Of a DNA stretch of 64,000 bases, positions 12,502 to 23,774 are shown piece after piece; position 1 is the stretch's first letter; every line of letters begins with the position of its first letter. Origin of the DNA: Cephalopachus bancanus (lineage: Eukaryota > Chordata > Mammalia > Primates > Tarsiidae). A model generated the notes under the pieces. It searched no databases. It saw only the letters and a list, made by a program, of their open reading frames with translations, and had not been told where the DNA came from. Position numbers and translations under genes: made by a program. The stretch is from assembly GCA_027257055.1 (NCBI GenBank), contig JAPVLO010000044.1:5580001-5644000 (forward strand). The letters run 5' to 3'.

Positions 12502-12875
12502 GAAAACTGACTATAATAAATGTTGCTTTTAGGATGAGAAAGCAAAATGTAGTTATGATTAGAATATACTTTTTAAAGATATTGAATGAAAATTACAAAA
12601 TACACAATAAAATTGCTACACATAATTGTTCTTGAAAATAAAGAATGCATTTGAAGGACGAATACCAAATAGACCCTTTAAATACATTTTCCTTAATTGT
12701 ATTAATACAGAATAGTCATTTGCTTTCTTTTTAAAATCAGATCAAACTTGTTAAAATATAATTTTAAATTTTTATAGACTTGTGTTACTAATATTTTCAT
12801 GTATTGCATTTTTTTGTTTTTAAATGTACACATCAGTATGACTATAGAAGTTAATTTCTATTATTTTCTTTCTAG

Positions 12876-12937
12876 ATTTATTTCTTACAACATTGTCTGC
12901 CTCTGGTACCTTCCAGTTTGAGATTTGGGAAAATATG
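12876..12937 (+). CDS. Candidate internal exon, 62 nt, unknown gene
   Basis: The segment follows an acceptor TTATTTTCTTTCTAG (pyrimidine-rich) and ends at ATG before the donor GTAAGA. Two upstream bases complete a split codon, and the next 20 codons are open and read LFLTTLSASGTFQFEIWENM. The exon ends in phase 0. The composition (acidic, aromatic and small residues) looks like ordinary soluble or ectodomain protein. One other frame is also open, so the frame choice depends on the neighbour: the candidate exon at 21943 is open only in the phase that this exon supplies. I do not recognise the family. Confidence 0.5.
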
Positions 12938-13539
12938 GTAAGAAATCTTTTCTTTGCAGCATGTTTAAGTGATGGCTTTCAGTAAAAACATACAATTTTA
13001 GAAAATAAAAGTAATCACTTGGTCGATTGATTTCAACAATAAATAGAACAGCTTTAAGAGCCTTTGGTTGCATTGCTGCATTCAAACTGCTGAATATTAC
13101 TGAAGGAAATGATTCATTCAGTATCAATTCCTCTGCAGGTTTTTTGGCATGACTGCCAATTAAGCTAATCAGTGTACCCTAATGCGCATGTTAACAGGAT
13201 CCCTGCTAAGCTGTCAGCTGTTGAGAGAGGTTACTGTCATTTAATTTGTCAGCATGATGGTTTATGAAGAAAACCCTTTTTAAAAGACTTTTTCCCCTTT
13301 GCCTTCAGGTTTATGTAAAGAAACAAAAACAACAAACCCTAAACTTAGTGCCAAGTTGACTAAGATTAAGGAATCTTTCCCAATAGTGTTGAGATTTGTT
13401 TGTTTGTTTGTTTGTTCAGGTAAGTATGAAAGTTTAAGTAATGAAGAATAAAACACCTGAAATCTTAAAGTTGAAATTCAGGCTGCATTGTAAAAGACAG
13501 GATTTGAGGCCACATAAAACCAGCCAACTCAATGGCATT

Positions 13540-13690
13540 CATCAAGTGTTGGTCAAGTGTTACACCTCACTTTCCTCAAATGAAAAATGGGTATAAAAGT
13601 CTCTGCTTCATAGAATGTTTGTGAAGATTAAATGAAACAATATGTGTAAACTGCCTGGCATACGGTGAACAGGTATCCAATTTTAATTTA
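13540..13690 (+). mobile_element. MIR SINE fragment
   Basis: The MIR core order is visible: TTTCCTCAAATGAAAAATGG, then GTGAAGATTAAATGAAACAA and CTGCCTGGCATACGGTGAAC. It is an ancient, diverged copy. A (TTTG)5 run lies upstream at 13395-13416. Confidence 0.75.
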
Positions 13691-14989
13691 TCAAATTTTA
13701 ATTTTAAATCTTCTAATTTCTCATCTATTTACTTCTGATTGTCTTTTATTCACTCCAAATTAAATCCATAACCTTTTATAAAGTTTATTAAAATGCTGAT
13801 GAAAAAATATGCAGATTTTGGAAATGGAATGTCAGCCACCTCTTATCACATGGTCTGTGATGTTGATCTCGAATCAGATTTCCTTGTGCCAGGTAACTAA
13901 GACTGGAGGAGTGGCTTTGTTTAGACACATCAGAGCTTCTAACTACTTCTATGCTAAGCAATTGGATTCCTTTTTTTTTTTAATAGGACAAGGAAGAGTA
14001 AGTCATTTAAACCAAAAAAGATTTTTCTCTGTTTAGTGTATTTTTTTAATGTAGTTATATTTTCTGATGATAGAAATATGGTTGTTAAAATCTTTATGAC
14101 TGCTGTACATTATGTCTTCGACTGTTGAGGGATGTTTGTTTGCACATGGCCTTTCATTCTTTCCTCAAGTGAATCTTGAAATATTTGAAAATGAAAGATG
14201 TACTTGATTAACTTGTAGCTGAGGAGGTGAAGGGAACCTTATTAGAAATAGATAGAATATGTATAGAACATTATGGAAAACTTTTAAGTAAATGATGCCC
14301 TCTCAGCCTAAGCTGATTAAAGGTAATAGAGTGAAGCAACTCAGTAGGAGAAAACTCTTCATGAAGAGAATAGATTTTGACTGGGATCTTTTTTCTAATT
14401 GTTTTCTTTAATGAAAATTAATAGATTGTCTGTTAGACGATGCGGACTAACTACAGGTTGTTCTTGCAATAAAGCAACTGAGTCAGTAACTAACTGTTAA
14501 CAAAAAAATTATTCAGACACTTGTTAAAGATGGTAAGGCACATTTTCTCCTGGAGTACTACTACACTGGTGTTTTACAGAGGGGAGTGCGACTGGACTCA
14601 ACTCCAAATACAAGGAAAACTGAGCAGATTAGGGGCCATTAGAAGGGAAATTAATAAGAAGGAAGGGGTAATAAGGAAGGGTAATGAGTAGGCTTAGTCA
14701 AGCAGAAGTTATAGAGGAGGCAAAGGAAAGTTTGGTCAAGGAGACAGTCTTTCTCAGGACCCGTGTTAACAATAAGATTCAGAATTAACTAGTTCAGATA
14801 AAGTGTGGTTTTCATAAAATGGATATCTTTTTCAGTTAGAGATTGGATACTTTATAGTCACACACTAAAAGACCAAAAAGAACTCAAATTCTATAAAACC
14901 TTATTAGCTAGCAACAGATGTTTTAGCCTATCAACTGTGTGTGCAACCCCATGGTAATGTTTTGGGAGATACTGAAGTGAATCGAGCTT

Positions 14990-15700
14990 ATAGGCCAGGA
15001 GGGAGACCTAGATGTGAGTGTGGATGACTCTGGCAGGTGTGATGAGAGATACATAACTAAGGTTACAGGAGCCAAAATGCAGAGCAATTGCTTCTATCTG
15101 GTCCCAGAATTATCAGTGAGGGCATCAAGAAAAATGTGGCATTTAAAATGGTTAATACAGATAAGCGGGATTTTAGTGACTGGAAATGAGAAAGAAAAAG
15201 GAAGAGGCAGGCAAGGAAATGCACAAGAAACACAGTACACATTCAGAGAGTAGAAAACAACTGGTTTAGGCCAGAACATGAGAGAGATATTGGAATGTGT
15301 GATTGGAAAAGTTGGTTTAGGCAATATCGGCAAAGGCCTTGATTTTGAAACTAAGTAGTTTGATCTTTTAAAAATCTATTGACAAGCAATTAAATGTTTT
15401 AGGACTAGGAGTGAGATGAATAAAGCTTTCATTATTGCAGTTAATCTGGCTGCTGTCTATCAGATAGGTTGGCATGGAAAATCTGGAGGTGGGGGGATAA
15501 CTGAGGTGGAATTCACAATAACCTGGGAAAGAGGTGAATGATTACAGTAAATGTTGGGAATAGACAAAAAGGGGTAGATATGAGAAAGCAGGATAGCCAC
15601 TAACACAACGGTAAGTTGTGTTTTATTCTGGTGACCCAAAGAGAAATCGAATGGACAAAAGTATCTAATTTGGAGCAGGAAAAAAATTACGTTGGAATAG
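14990..15700 (+). repeat. Ancient mammalian repeat, family not named
   Basis: Phrases such as CAAAGGCCTTGATTTTG, GTTTGATCTTTTAAAA, GGAGTGAGATGAATAAAG and TCTGGCTGCTGTCTATCAG follow the order of a purine-rich ancient interspersed repeat also seen at 29810-30560. I cannot give the family name with confidence. The frames at 15014-15333 are within it and are not genes. Confidence 0.45.
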
Positions 15701-15707
15701 AGACATG

Positions 15708-15835
15708 TCTCCCAGCTACTTAGGAGTCTGAGACAGGAGAATTGCTTGAGCTCAAGAGTTCAAGGCTTCAGTAAGCTGTGATTACAATATTACACTCCAG
15801 TCAAGGAGACAGGGCCAAACCCTATATTTTAAAAA
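15708..15835 (+). mobile_element. Alu monomer fragment, old
   Basis: Alu right-arm-like sequence: CCCAGCTACTTAGGAGTCTG, then GAGCTCAAGAGTTCAAGGCT, ACACTCCAGTCAAGGAGACA and an A-rich end. It has only one arm and is diverged, consistent with an old monomer. Confidence 0.8.
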
Positions 15836-15977
15836 AGAATTTTTTTTTTTAAAGAAGAGACATGTCAAGGAAGTGGTTAGAAATGTAGGAACAGAACTCA
15901 AGGAAGACAGTAGATAAGTGTCGTGAAGGCAAAGAGATAAGAATGGTAAAACCAGACCCTTGGACATCCTTTATGTC

Positions 15978-16192
15978 AGAATTTTCCAGCCTTGGTACTG
16001 TTGCCATTTGGGGCCAGATCACTTTTCCTGTGGAGACCTGCCCTGTACGTTGTAGGTTGGTTCACAGTATTTCCTGGCCTCTACTTACTAGATACTAGTA
16101 GCCACTCCCCAATTGTGACAATCAACAATGTCTCCAGATATTGCAGATATTCCCAGGGTAATAAAATTGCCTTAGTTGAGAACTACTTCTTT
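15978..16192 (-). mobile_element. MER5A-like hAT (Charlie) DNA transposon
   Basis: The complement carries the MER5 landmarks: TTGAGAACTA at one end, ACATTGTTGATTGTCACAAT, TACTAGTATCTAGTAAGTAG, and CCAAATGGCAACAGTACCAA near the other end. It is a non-autonomous element without coding capacity, ancient in mammals. The LTR-derived insert at 16211 lies just downstream. Confidence 0.85.
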
Positions 16193-16200
16193 ACATGAAT

Positions 16201-16315
16201 AAAGATATGGTCACACAGGGCAACCTTCTTTCAGGTCCCCTCCCACTTGGGAGCTTTTTTGTCTTCTTAATAAACTCCTGCTTTATCACCTCTGGGGGAA
16301 AATAAAAAGATATGG
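16201..16315 (+). mobile_element. Short LTR-derived insert with A-tail and TSD
   Basis: The 10-base repeat AAAGATATGG (16201-16210 and 16306-16315) encloses about 95 bases: an opening TCACACAGGG, then TCAGGTCCCCTCCCACTTGG, GAGC, a T-rich run, AATAAA at 16269-16274, CTCCTGCTTTATCACC, GGGGG and an A-rich tail. This is the R/U5-like polyadenylation part of a retroviral LTR carried as an A-tailed RNA copy, the signature of L1 mobilisation. It has no coding content. It is a different sequence from, but the same kind of object as, the insert at 8522-8579. Confidence 0.7.
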
Positions 16316-16339
16316 GAACTAATCCTCATAAAATTCTTT

Positions 16340-16490
16340 TAAAAATACATTTTAGAGATTAGTCAACTGATACTTAGAGAAGGACTAACTTATCCAAGCC
16401 TCAAATCTAGCAAACAGTGGAGCTGGGGTCAATCTAGGAAATCTGTTTCTGAAACTTCTGCCCTTAAGTCATTGAAATCATTGTACAATC
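16340..16490 (-). mobile_element. MIR SINE fragment
   Basis: The reverse MIR core is recognisable: TAGAGATTAGTCAACTGATA, then CTTATCCAAGCCTCAAATCT and GTGGAGCTGGGGTCAATC. It is ancient and diverged. Confidence 0.6.
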
Positions 16491-17052
16491 ATTCCAGAAA
16501 CCAAATAGAAAAAGAAAAGGTAAAGGCATAGTTGCAGCAGCACCCCTATTGAGTGGGTTCATTTTTAAATTCAGGGATGCAGTTTAGGAAAACACCATAT
16601 TTAAAGGATGCAAAATTTCAGCTACATAGGAGGAATAAGAACTGTTGTTCAGTACCACTGTAAGATGATTATAGTTAACCATAGTATATTGCAAAATTTC
16701 AAATAGCTACAAGAAGGAAGATATTGAATGTTCCTAATGGGGAGAAATGATTAATGTTTGAGATGATAGATATACTAATTACCCTAATCTTATTACTATA
16801 CATTATATGTATTAAAACATCACTGTGTACCACATGAATATGTACAAATTATTATTGGTCAATCAAAAAATAGTGCTGTGTGAAAAAGTAGTATCATTTA
16901 TTCCATAGCAAAAATACTCTAATATTTGAGAACACAAATATACAAATGTATGAGTATGTCAATTCAAAAAAAAAAAATGAGTCCCAAATAGCAGCCTGTG
17001 AAAAAAGTACTTGCAGATCATAAGCACAGGACTGCTATTATGAAAATACATT

Positions 17053-17552
17053 ACAGCAAGTCCCCTACATACGAACCTTTAAGTTGCGAACGTTCAAAGA
17101 TATAAACATGCATTCACATGTCCAGTCATGTAAGTTAGTTCACGTGTCTGGCATGCAATGTCATGGCATGCATCATCTGCAAGTAGCTGTGCTTTGTGTA
17201 CTTTAGAGTACTTACTTGATGGTACTTTACTGTACCCTCCTCCAGTCTGTAACTCTTCTTACCTCTTCACTCAATGCCAGCCCCTATACACCAGTTCTTG
17301 TACTAGACTGTACTACTGTACTTTTCAAGATACTGTATGGTAAGACTGAAAATGTCTGCTTCATTTTTGTGTGTTTGCTTTTTATATATTGTTTGTGTGA
17401 AAAGTATTATAAACCTGTTTCAGTATAGCACTATATAGCCAATTGGGTTAGTTGGGTACCTAGGCTAATTTTGTTGTACTTAAGAATACATTGGACTTAT
17501 GAACACGCTCTCAGTGTGGAACTTGTTTGTATGCAGCGGTCTTCCTGTGTAG
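17053..17552. mobile_element. Tigger-like (pogo) non-autonomous DNA transposon
   Basis: Imperfect terminal inverted repeats bound about 500 bases: CAGCAAGTCCCCTACATACG at the left and, inverted, CAGGAAGACCGCTGCATACA at the right. The inner part has runs of ACTGTACT-type sequence and AACCTGTTTCAGTATAGCAC, typical of short Tigger-derived elements. It lies next to a TA on the left, as expected for this superfamily. The two overlapping plus frames near 17158-17428 are non-coding shadows. Confidence 0.75.
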
Positions 17553-17569
17553 ATGCCTGATACACTACA

Positions 17570-17785
17570 TTTTGCAAAACACTTTATCATTCCATTTGAT
17601 CTCCTCCAGAACCCTGCAAGTAAACAATACATTTAACCTCTTCTGACAACTGAAGAACTAAAGCCCATAGCAGTAAGGGACTGTCCCAAAGTGACCCAAC
17701 TTATAAATGAAAGCAGGACTGTAACTCACATCCTCTTACTCCAAAAGTACTGCTCTTTCCACCAGATAATGATGGGGCATTTATG
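17570..17785 (-). mobile_element. MIR SINE fragment
   Basis: Reverse MIR order: GAACTAAAGCCCATAGCAGT, GTCCCAAAGTGACCCAAC, ATGAAAGCAGGACTGTAACT. Ancient and diverged. Confidence 0.65.
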
Positions 17786-17842
17786 TAAATAAAGTATTGT
17801 CTTCTTCTCAACTATGTCATAAGTATAAATATATCTCATAGC

Positions 17843-17935
17843 AGAGCCCAGCAGGTCAACTCTGGGGTAGCTGTGAGCATGCCACTGCACTCCAGCCTGG
17901 GCAACAAAGTGAGACTCCAATTCAAAAAAAAAAAA
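17843..17935 (+). mobile_element. 5'-truncated Alu right arm
   Basis: It starts abruptly at GAGCCCAGCAGGTCAACTCT and ends GAGACTCCAATTC plus an A-tail. AAATATATCTCA before it and ACATATATCTGA after it look like a decayed target-site duplication. Confidence 0.85.
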
Positions 17936-18180
17936 TACATATATCTGAGATATGAGACACTGTTAACTCAATGTTTCTTGATAGAGATTTATCATAAGGT
18001 TACATCTATATTTCTAGATATGTTTACCAAAATTTACAGACCCTTAGTAGGGCAATTTTTTCACTTAAGTCAATATATTAAGTTGATATTCAACTTTCTA
18101 TCATATGAGCCTGATGTATTTTAAGAGGAATTTTTCCAGTTATTCAAGAAACATTGTATCCACTTTGTACCCAATATGGT

Positions 18181-18488
18181 GATTTTTTTTTTCTTCCATT
18201 TCCAAGTCTGAGTCTTACTGTCACCCAAGCTGGAGTGCAGTAGCCTGATCACAATTTTACCACAGCCTCAACCTCCTAGGCTTAAGTGATCCTTCTGCCT
18301 CAGCCTCTCAAGTAGTTGGGACTATAGGCATACACCCCATGCCTGGCTTTTGTTTTTTGTTTTCTTTTATAGAAATGAGCTCTCCCTATGTTGCCCAGGC
18401 AGTTCTCAAAATCCTGGCCTCAAGCAATCCTCCTACTTTGCCCTCCCCAGGTGCTGGGATTGCAGGCGTGAGCCACTGTGCTGTGGTC
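18181..18488 (-). mobile_element. Alu SINE, older AluJ-like dimer
   Basis: A T-run at the left, CACCCAAGCTGGAGTGCAGT, and GGGATTGCAGGCGTGAGCCA at the right. The linker is diverged and lacks the local young-type ACAATAAATCAAAAA form, so this is an older copy. Confidence 0.9.
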
Positions 18489-18764
18489 TTTCTAAAATGC
18501 AAATGTATTTGACACTTTAGTTAGAAATTTGGCAACTTTGACACATCTCTAATATAATTTCAAGTCTAAGTAAGACTGGAGGGGAACTCTAAGATTTAAT
18601 ACTCTTATGTAAATAAGATGTTTATAGAAAAATTATTTGAAAAGTATATCACATACTTTAGTAGCTGGAGGGAAAACAGGTTTCTGCATTGGATAATGGA
18701 GTGTTAAAATGTTTCACTCCATTAAAATTGCGTGTCAAACACTTCATCGGTAAATGTACCTGAT

Positions 18765-18876
18765 CTCAAACCAGGTGAAGTGGGGACCAAAATGAAACCC
18801 AAACTTTACCTGTACAATGACCCATTTGTATACCTAACCCTGAATTGTACCCTGCATCTTTAAAATAAGAAGAAAA
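18765..18876 (+). mobile_element. L1 3'-end fragment, about 110 bp
   Basis: TGATCTCAAACCAGGTGAAG, GTGGGGACCAAAATGAAACC, CTGAATTGTACCCTGCATCT and an A-rich tail match the 3' ends of the L1s at 3990-4050 and 58745-58865. A very short 5'-truncated insertion. Confidence 0.85.
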
Positions 18877-18939
18877 AAAAACTGTCTGACAAAAGACAAA
18901 TCTTATTTACTTATCTCAAGCTTTTGGTTTATGTGCTTT

Positions 18940-19234
18940 TGTTTTGTTTTGTTTTTGAGTTGATGACACTTCATTGCCCAGGCTGGAGGGCAGTGGCACA
19001 CTCCCAGCCAGCTCCATGTCACTGCAGCCTTGGCCTGCTAGGCTCAGGTGATCCTCCAAGGAGCTAGTACTACAGGCACACATCACCATGCCGGCTAATT
19101 TTTTTTATTTATTGTAGAGATGAGGTCTTGCTAAGTTGCCCAGGCTGGTCTCAAACCCACGGACTCAGGCAATCCTCTCACCTCGGCCTCCCAAAGTGCT
19201 GGGATTATAGGCATGAGCCATAGCACCTGGCCTG
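18940..19234 (-). mobile_element. Alu SINE, dimeric
   Basis: GTTTTTGAGTTGATGACACT at the left, TTTATTTATTGTAGAGATGA linker, and CACCTCGGCCTCCCAAAGTG near the right. It abuts the LTR beginning near 19240. Confidence 0.93.
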
Positions 19235-19239
19235 TGCTT

Positions 19240-20040
19240 TTGATATAGCAGGACCTTTCTCTGTAAAGGTCGGCAATGATTTCTTAGAAACTGACTTGCA
19301 GATTATAATATTGTGAAGTATATATTTGATCTGAGTCACCATTTCCTGGCATGCAATTCCTAAAGTCCTCAGAATCTCCAAGATGATGTATTTTTGAATG
19401 CTAATGAGTTGACTGAAGGCTGACAACCCCTGGGTAGCTTCAGGGTAGAGGCTGGTCATTGGAAAGACAAAGGCTTTCAACTCCTCTGTCTAACTTCTGG
19501 GGAGAGGGAAGAGGGGCTAAAGGTCAAGTTGGTCACCAGTGGCCAGTGGTCTGATCAGTCATGCCCATATTATGAAGCCTCCATAAAAACAAGAAAGAAC
19601 TGGGTTCTCTTCCTGATAGCTGAACTGGTGGAGATCCCTGGAACACAGCCCTTCCAGAGAGGACAGGGAAGCTCCACAACCCTCCCCGCATACCTCACCC
19701 TATGCATCTCTTCATCTGTATCCTTTGTTAAATCCTTTTTGATAAACTGGTAACTGTGTTTCCTTGAGTTCTGTGAGGTGCTCCAGCAAATAATTTGAAC
19801 CCAAAGAGGAGATCCTGGGAACCTCATCTTGAAGCTTGTCTGTCAAAAGTTCCTAAAACCCTTACTTGGGGCCGGTATGGGGAGGGCAGTTTTGGTTGGG
19901 ACTGAGCCCTCAATCTGTGGGAATCTGACACTACCTCCAGGTAGATAGATTCAGAATTGAGTGAGAGGATACCCAGATAGAGTCCACTGCAGAACTGATT
20001 ACTTGTTGGTGAGGAGAAATCCCCCACACTTATTCACTGA
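19240..20040 (+). mobile_element. Solo LTR, MER21-like endogenous retrovirus
   Basis: About 800 bases with the ordered landmarks of an old LTR: GTCTGATCAGTCATGCCCAT, ATTATGAAGCCTCCATAAAA, GATAGCTGAACTGGTGGAGA, TATGCATCTCTTCATCTGTA followed by GATAAACTGG (in place of the usual polyadenylation signal), GTTCTGTGAGGTGCTCCAGC and a 3' end CCCCCACACTTATTC. No gag, pol or env sequence adjoins it, so this is a solo LTR or isolated fragment. The MER21 name is from memory of the motif order and is moderately certain. Confidence 0.65.
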
Positions 20041-20604
20041 AGTCTTCAGTCTATGTTGATTATTGTGGTATGAGAGCAGAAGAAATAAACAGTTACTGTT
20101 TTTCTACTCAGATCTACAGTATTCTTAGAGGAATAAAGAAGAAAAAACTATTTTTAAATATGTAGATATTCTTTATACAATGTTTAGGAATTAGTCAGTC
20201 TATTAAACAGAATAGAAATGTCAGTGATAAGAAGAGTTATCTATAAAAATTAGATCTCAAAATTCTAAATTAATTTTGTTGATTTTGCTTGTTTAGTAAT
20301 CTAAAATTATAGAAAGAAAAGGCAGTAATTTAAAGAATTGCAAATTACTATTTTTGTACACTGTTTTATTTTGGAAAGAATAATGGAAACAAAAGCTTTC
20401 TAATGAGTTCTCCTTTCTGTTTGGCTTAGGTGTCTGAGCTTCTTAGTACATGGTAGCTGTTGCAATCCTTTGCTCCCCTTTCATTGATAGGTAAATTTGA
20501 GTTGATGATGAATTAGCCCTTTAAGGATCCACCAATTTCCCTCTAATTTCTTCATCTTATTTCACTTTATTTTTATTTTATTGTATTTTATATTACTTTA
20601 TTTT

Positions 20605-20873
20605 ATTTTTTAAGACAGTTTCCCTCTATCTCCCAGGCTGGAGTACAATGGCATGATTATGACTCCTGAGCTCAAGCAGTCCTTCTGCCTCAACCTTTCA
20701 AGTAGCCGAAAGAGACTACAGGCATGTGCCACTATGGCTAGCTAATTTTTCTGTTTTTCATAGACGAGGTCTAGCTTTGTCACCCAGGCTGGTATCAAAC
20801 TCCTGACCTTAGCGATCCTTTTGCCTTGACCTCTCAAAGTGCTGGGATTACAGAAATGTAATGCGCCTGGCTC
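20605..20873 (-). mobile_element. Alu SINE, older
   Basis: TCTCCCAGGCTGGAGTACAA at the left and AAAGTGCTGGGATTACAG near the right. It is diverged in the middle, and the next Alu at 20882 follows directly in the same orientation. Confidence 0.9.
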
Positions 20874-20881
20874 AGTATATT

Positions 20882-21178
20882 TTCTTTTTTCTTTCTTTTT
20901 TGAGTTGGAGTCTCACTCTGTCGCCCAGACTGGAGTGCAGTGGCCACTCCCAGCCATTGCAGCCTTGACCTGCTGTGCTCCAGCGATCCTTCTGCCTCAG
21001 CCTTCCGAGTAGCCGGAATTACAGGCACGCGCTACCACGCCTGGCTGATTTTTGATTTATTGTAGAGGTGAGGTCTTGCCAAGTTGCCCAGGCGGGTCTC
21101 GAACCCGCGGACTCAGGCAATCCACTCACCTCAGCCTCCCAAAGTGCGGGATTACAGGCTGAGCCACCGAGCCCGGCT
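20882..21178 (-). mobile_element. Young dimeric Alu
   Basis: TTGAGTTGGAGTCTCACTCT, TTTTTGATTTATTGTAGAGG linker, GGTCTCGAACCCGCGGACTC, and CCACCGAGCCCGGC at its 5' end. CpGs are mostly retained. It forms a head-to-tail pair with the older Alu at 20605. Confidence 0.95.
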
Positions 21179-21366
21179 GTATTTACTTAATTGTTCCCAA
21201 AAGAATCTTCTTCCCTTAAAATTTATAAAATATAATACTTTTGCTACTTACTGTTACTGCATACATATATATGTTGCCATCAGAAACTCTGTCTTTCTGA
21301 CTTATAGCCACTCTCCCAACTGGACTGTAAGTTATTTGAAGGAGAAACTAGTTTGGGCTTTTGTTT

Positions 21367-21655
21367 TGTTTTTTTAGTCGGATTCTCACTCCATCACCCA
21401 GGCTGGAGTACAGTGGTACACTAACAGTCACCCCAGCCTCGACCTCCTGGGCTCCAGTGATCCTTCTGCCTCAGCCTTCCAAGTAGCTGGAACTACAGAC
21501 GCATGCTACCCGGCAAATTTTTTTTGTTGTTATTTATTGTAGAGACGAGGTCTTGCTGAGTTGCCTGGGCTGGTCTCAAACCCATGGGCTGAGGCAATCC
21601 ACTTGCCTCAGCCTCCCAAAGAGCTGGATTACAGACTGAGCCACCAAACCCAGCT
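21367..21655 (-). mobile_element. Alu SINE, dimeric
   Basis: TTTTTAGTCGGATTCTCACT, TTATTTATTGTAGAGACGAG linker and GCCACCAAACCCAGC end. About 290 bases upstream of the candidate exon at 21943. Confidence 0.93.
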
Positions 21656-21942
21656 AATGAACTCGTTTTTATACTTCTTTATATGTTTCCAGAGCCTTTC
21701 ATGGTACTTAAAATTACTATAGTCTGAAATTTTGATGATTTGGTAAAAGATATTATTCCAGAATTGACAGCAGGGAAAGCACTCCAGATTTACATTTTCT
21801 TCAACTCACAGCAGTTTCTTTTGCTTCATAATAAAAGTGGAAGTATTTATTTTTTTCTCTAGTTCAGTTAGAATGCTTTGTTTCACACTTGAAAAATGAG
21901 TTTATTGTGATGGTCTAATTCAAAGTTTTCCACATTTAACAG

Positions 21943-22027
21943 GATGGAAACTTCTCCATCAGCAGTAGCATATTGGAAAAACCTCAAAATATGATGGTGG
22001 TTGGACAGTCAGCATTTGCAGACTTTG
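21943..22027 (+). CDS. Candidate internal exon, 85 nt, unknown gene
   Basis: The acceptor region TTTTCCACATTTAACAG ends at 21942 and the donor is GTAAGA at 22028. Two of the three frames hold stops. The single open frame starts in phase 0, exactly the phase in which the candidate exon at 12876-12937 ends. It encodes 28 residues, beginning D-G-N-F-S-I-S-S-S-I-L-E and ending V-V-G-Q-S-A-F-A-D-F, with one base carried over (phase 1). The segment lies in non-repeat DNA between an Alu and unique sequence. I do not recognise the protein. The intron from the preceding candidate would be about 9 kb. Confidence 0.5.
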
Positions 22028-22537
22028 GTAAGATTGTTTTTACTTTCAATGTTTCCTCTCAATGTTTTCCCCATAGCAGAAAAAACTTCAGTGTCTTTAA
22101 AACTTACCTACTCTAGTATTATATATGGCATGTGGTTGATTCCTTAATGAAATAAGGAGAAATTTACGACATATGTGTTTAAAAAATAGTTTGCTCCTGT
22201 TTACAGAAGTAACATACAAAACAAAGAAGTCTACTAAGGCTTTTCTAGAGAATACCAGTTATTAGTTATCATAAATTCTTCGTCTACATCCACTGTATGA
22301 ACAAATAGAATTGGCAGAGTTAATTTGACCTCTGAAAACCAATATTGAAAACTATTTTTAATTTATATTTTAATTCCAAAGAAGAGTAACATTTATTATG
22401 AATTTCCCAAAAGAGGACATACGAATTTCTGTTTTCTGTAAGATTCTACAATTACACAGTTAATCAAGTTCATGTTGGTTAGGAACTTCCAAAGTATATA
22501 TGGTTCTTCTCATCATTTGTCAGGATTAAAAGGATTT

Positions 22538-22787
22538 AGTTCAGGAACAGTGGCCTATGCCCGGTCAACAGAACAAGACCAGCCTGTGCAACACAGTGAG
22601 ATCTCATCTCTACAGAAAAATCAAAAAAATTAGTTGAGAATGGTGGCACATGCCTGAAGTCCCAGGATATCACCTGAACCCAAGAGGTTGAGATTGTGAG
22701 TCATGTGACTGCTGTGAGCCATGATCATGCCACTGTACTCTAGCCTAGGTGACAGAGGGAGAATCCAACTCAAAAAAAAAAAGAATT
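22538..22787 (+). mobile_element. Alu SINE with left-arm deletion
   Basis: The right arm is normal (TGCCACTGTACTCTAGCCTA, ending with an A-tail). Most of the left-arm start is missing, so AGTGGCCTATGCCCGGTC joins straight to ACAAGACCAGCCTGTG. Confidence 0.88.
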
Positions 22788-22899
22788 TTAGTATTGAGTA
22801 TGAAAGTGGTTTGAGTGACCCCACCTAAAATATGCCTAACACTCACTCCTATCCTGCTATTCTTTCATTTGACCAACAAACACTTCTGGCTTTTCTCAA

Positions 22900-23025
22900 A
22901 ATGTAGGTGAGATGTCACCATGTTCAGAGACTTCAATTTTCTCATTTATAAAATGGAAATGGCAACAATATCTACCTCTCAAGATTTGAGAATAGCACTA
23001 TATATATATAGTACTGTGTGGGTCT
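22900..23025 (+). mobile_element. MIR SINE fragment
   Basis: TTCTCATTTATAAAATGGAA, then ATCTACCTCTCAAGATTTGA. A short diverged core, followed by a TA run at 22999-23010. Confidence 0.6.
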
Positions 23026-23053
23026 TAAAAAAGAGCACAAGAAATTATATTTT

Positions 23054-23190
23054 GAGCCAAGTGTAGTGGCTTATGATTATAGTCCCAGCTACTTGGGAGG
23101 TTGAAGCAGGAGGATTGTTTAAGCCCAAGAGTTCAAGTCCAGCCTGGATAACATAGTGATACTCTGTCTCTAAAAAAAAAAATTTTTTTT
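23054..23190 (+). mobile_element. Free Alu left-type monomer
   Basis: AGTGTAGTGGCTTATGATTA, CCCAGCTACTTGGGAGGTTG, CAAGTCCAGCCTGGATAACA and an A-run. A single arm without a second monomer, consistent with an old free monomer. Confidence 0.82.
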
Positions 23191-23434
23191 TAATTATAGT
23201 TTGAATTTTGTTGTTGGACTTAACCTGTGTTTGTTCTTGTTATTGTCGCTGTTACTCTGTACTCAGTAGACTCACTACTCAGGGTCATATAGATGTATCC
23301 CAAGGCAGCTAAACAAGAGGTTTGATAGTGTTATATAATGGAAATTTTAGCATGAAACTCTATATTATACTGTATTTTAGTTTTATTACATTGGATATTA
23401 CTTGAGTTTTGAGCGAATTTCTGTTGCCTGTTTT

Positions 23435-23733
23435 GTTTGTTTTTGTTTTTGTTTGAGTTGGAGTCCCACTCTGTTGCCCAGGCTGGAGTTCAGTGGCACA
23501 CTCATGGCCACCGCAGCCTCCACCTGCTGTGCTCAGATGATCCTTTTGCCTCAGCCTTCCAAGTAGCTGGAACTACAAGCATGCGCCACCATGTCCAGCT
23601 AATTTTTTTGATTTATTGTAGAGACGAGGTCTTGCCATGTTGCCCAGATTGATCTCGAACCCGTGGACTCAGGCAGTCCTCTAGCCTCTACCTCCCAGAG
23701 TGCTGGGATTACAGGCATAAGCCACCTGGCTTG
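23435..23733 (-). mobile_element. Alu SINE, dimeric
   Basis: GAGTTGGAGTCCCACTCTGT, TTTGATTTATTGTAGAGACG linker and ATTACAGGCATAAGCCACC end. A (TTTG)-rich tail lies at its left. Confidence 0.94.
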
Positions 23734-23774
23734 TTTTACAATTTTTAATACAAATAGTCAAGTGATAAGATATG

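Noticed and set aside
13813..13890. 78-base exon-like segment open in phase 0 (AG before, GTAACT after)
   Set aside because: It would fit between the candidate exons in phase, but the acceptor has no pyrimidine tract (the upstream bases are A-rich), so it looks like chance.
18900..21660. Cluster of four minus-strand Alus around an LTR as a possible tandem array
   Set aside because: The copies differ in age and have separate tails, so they are independent insertions rather than a duplicated unit.
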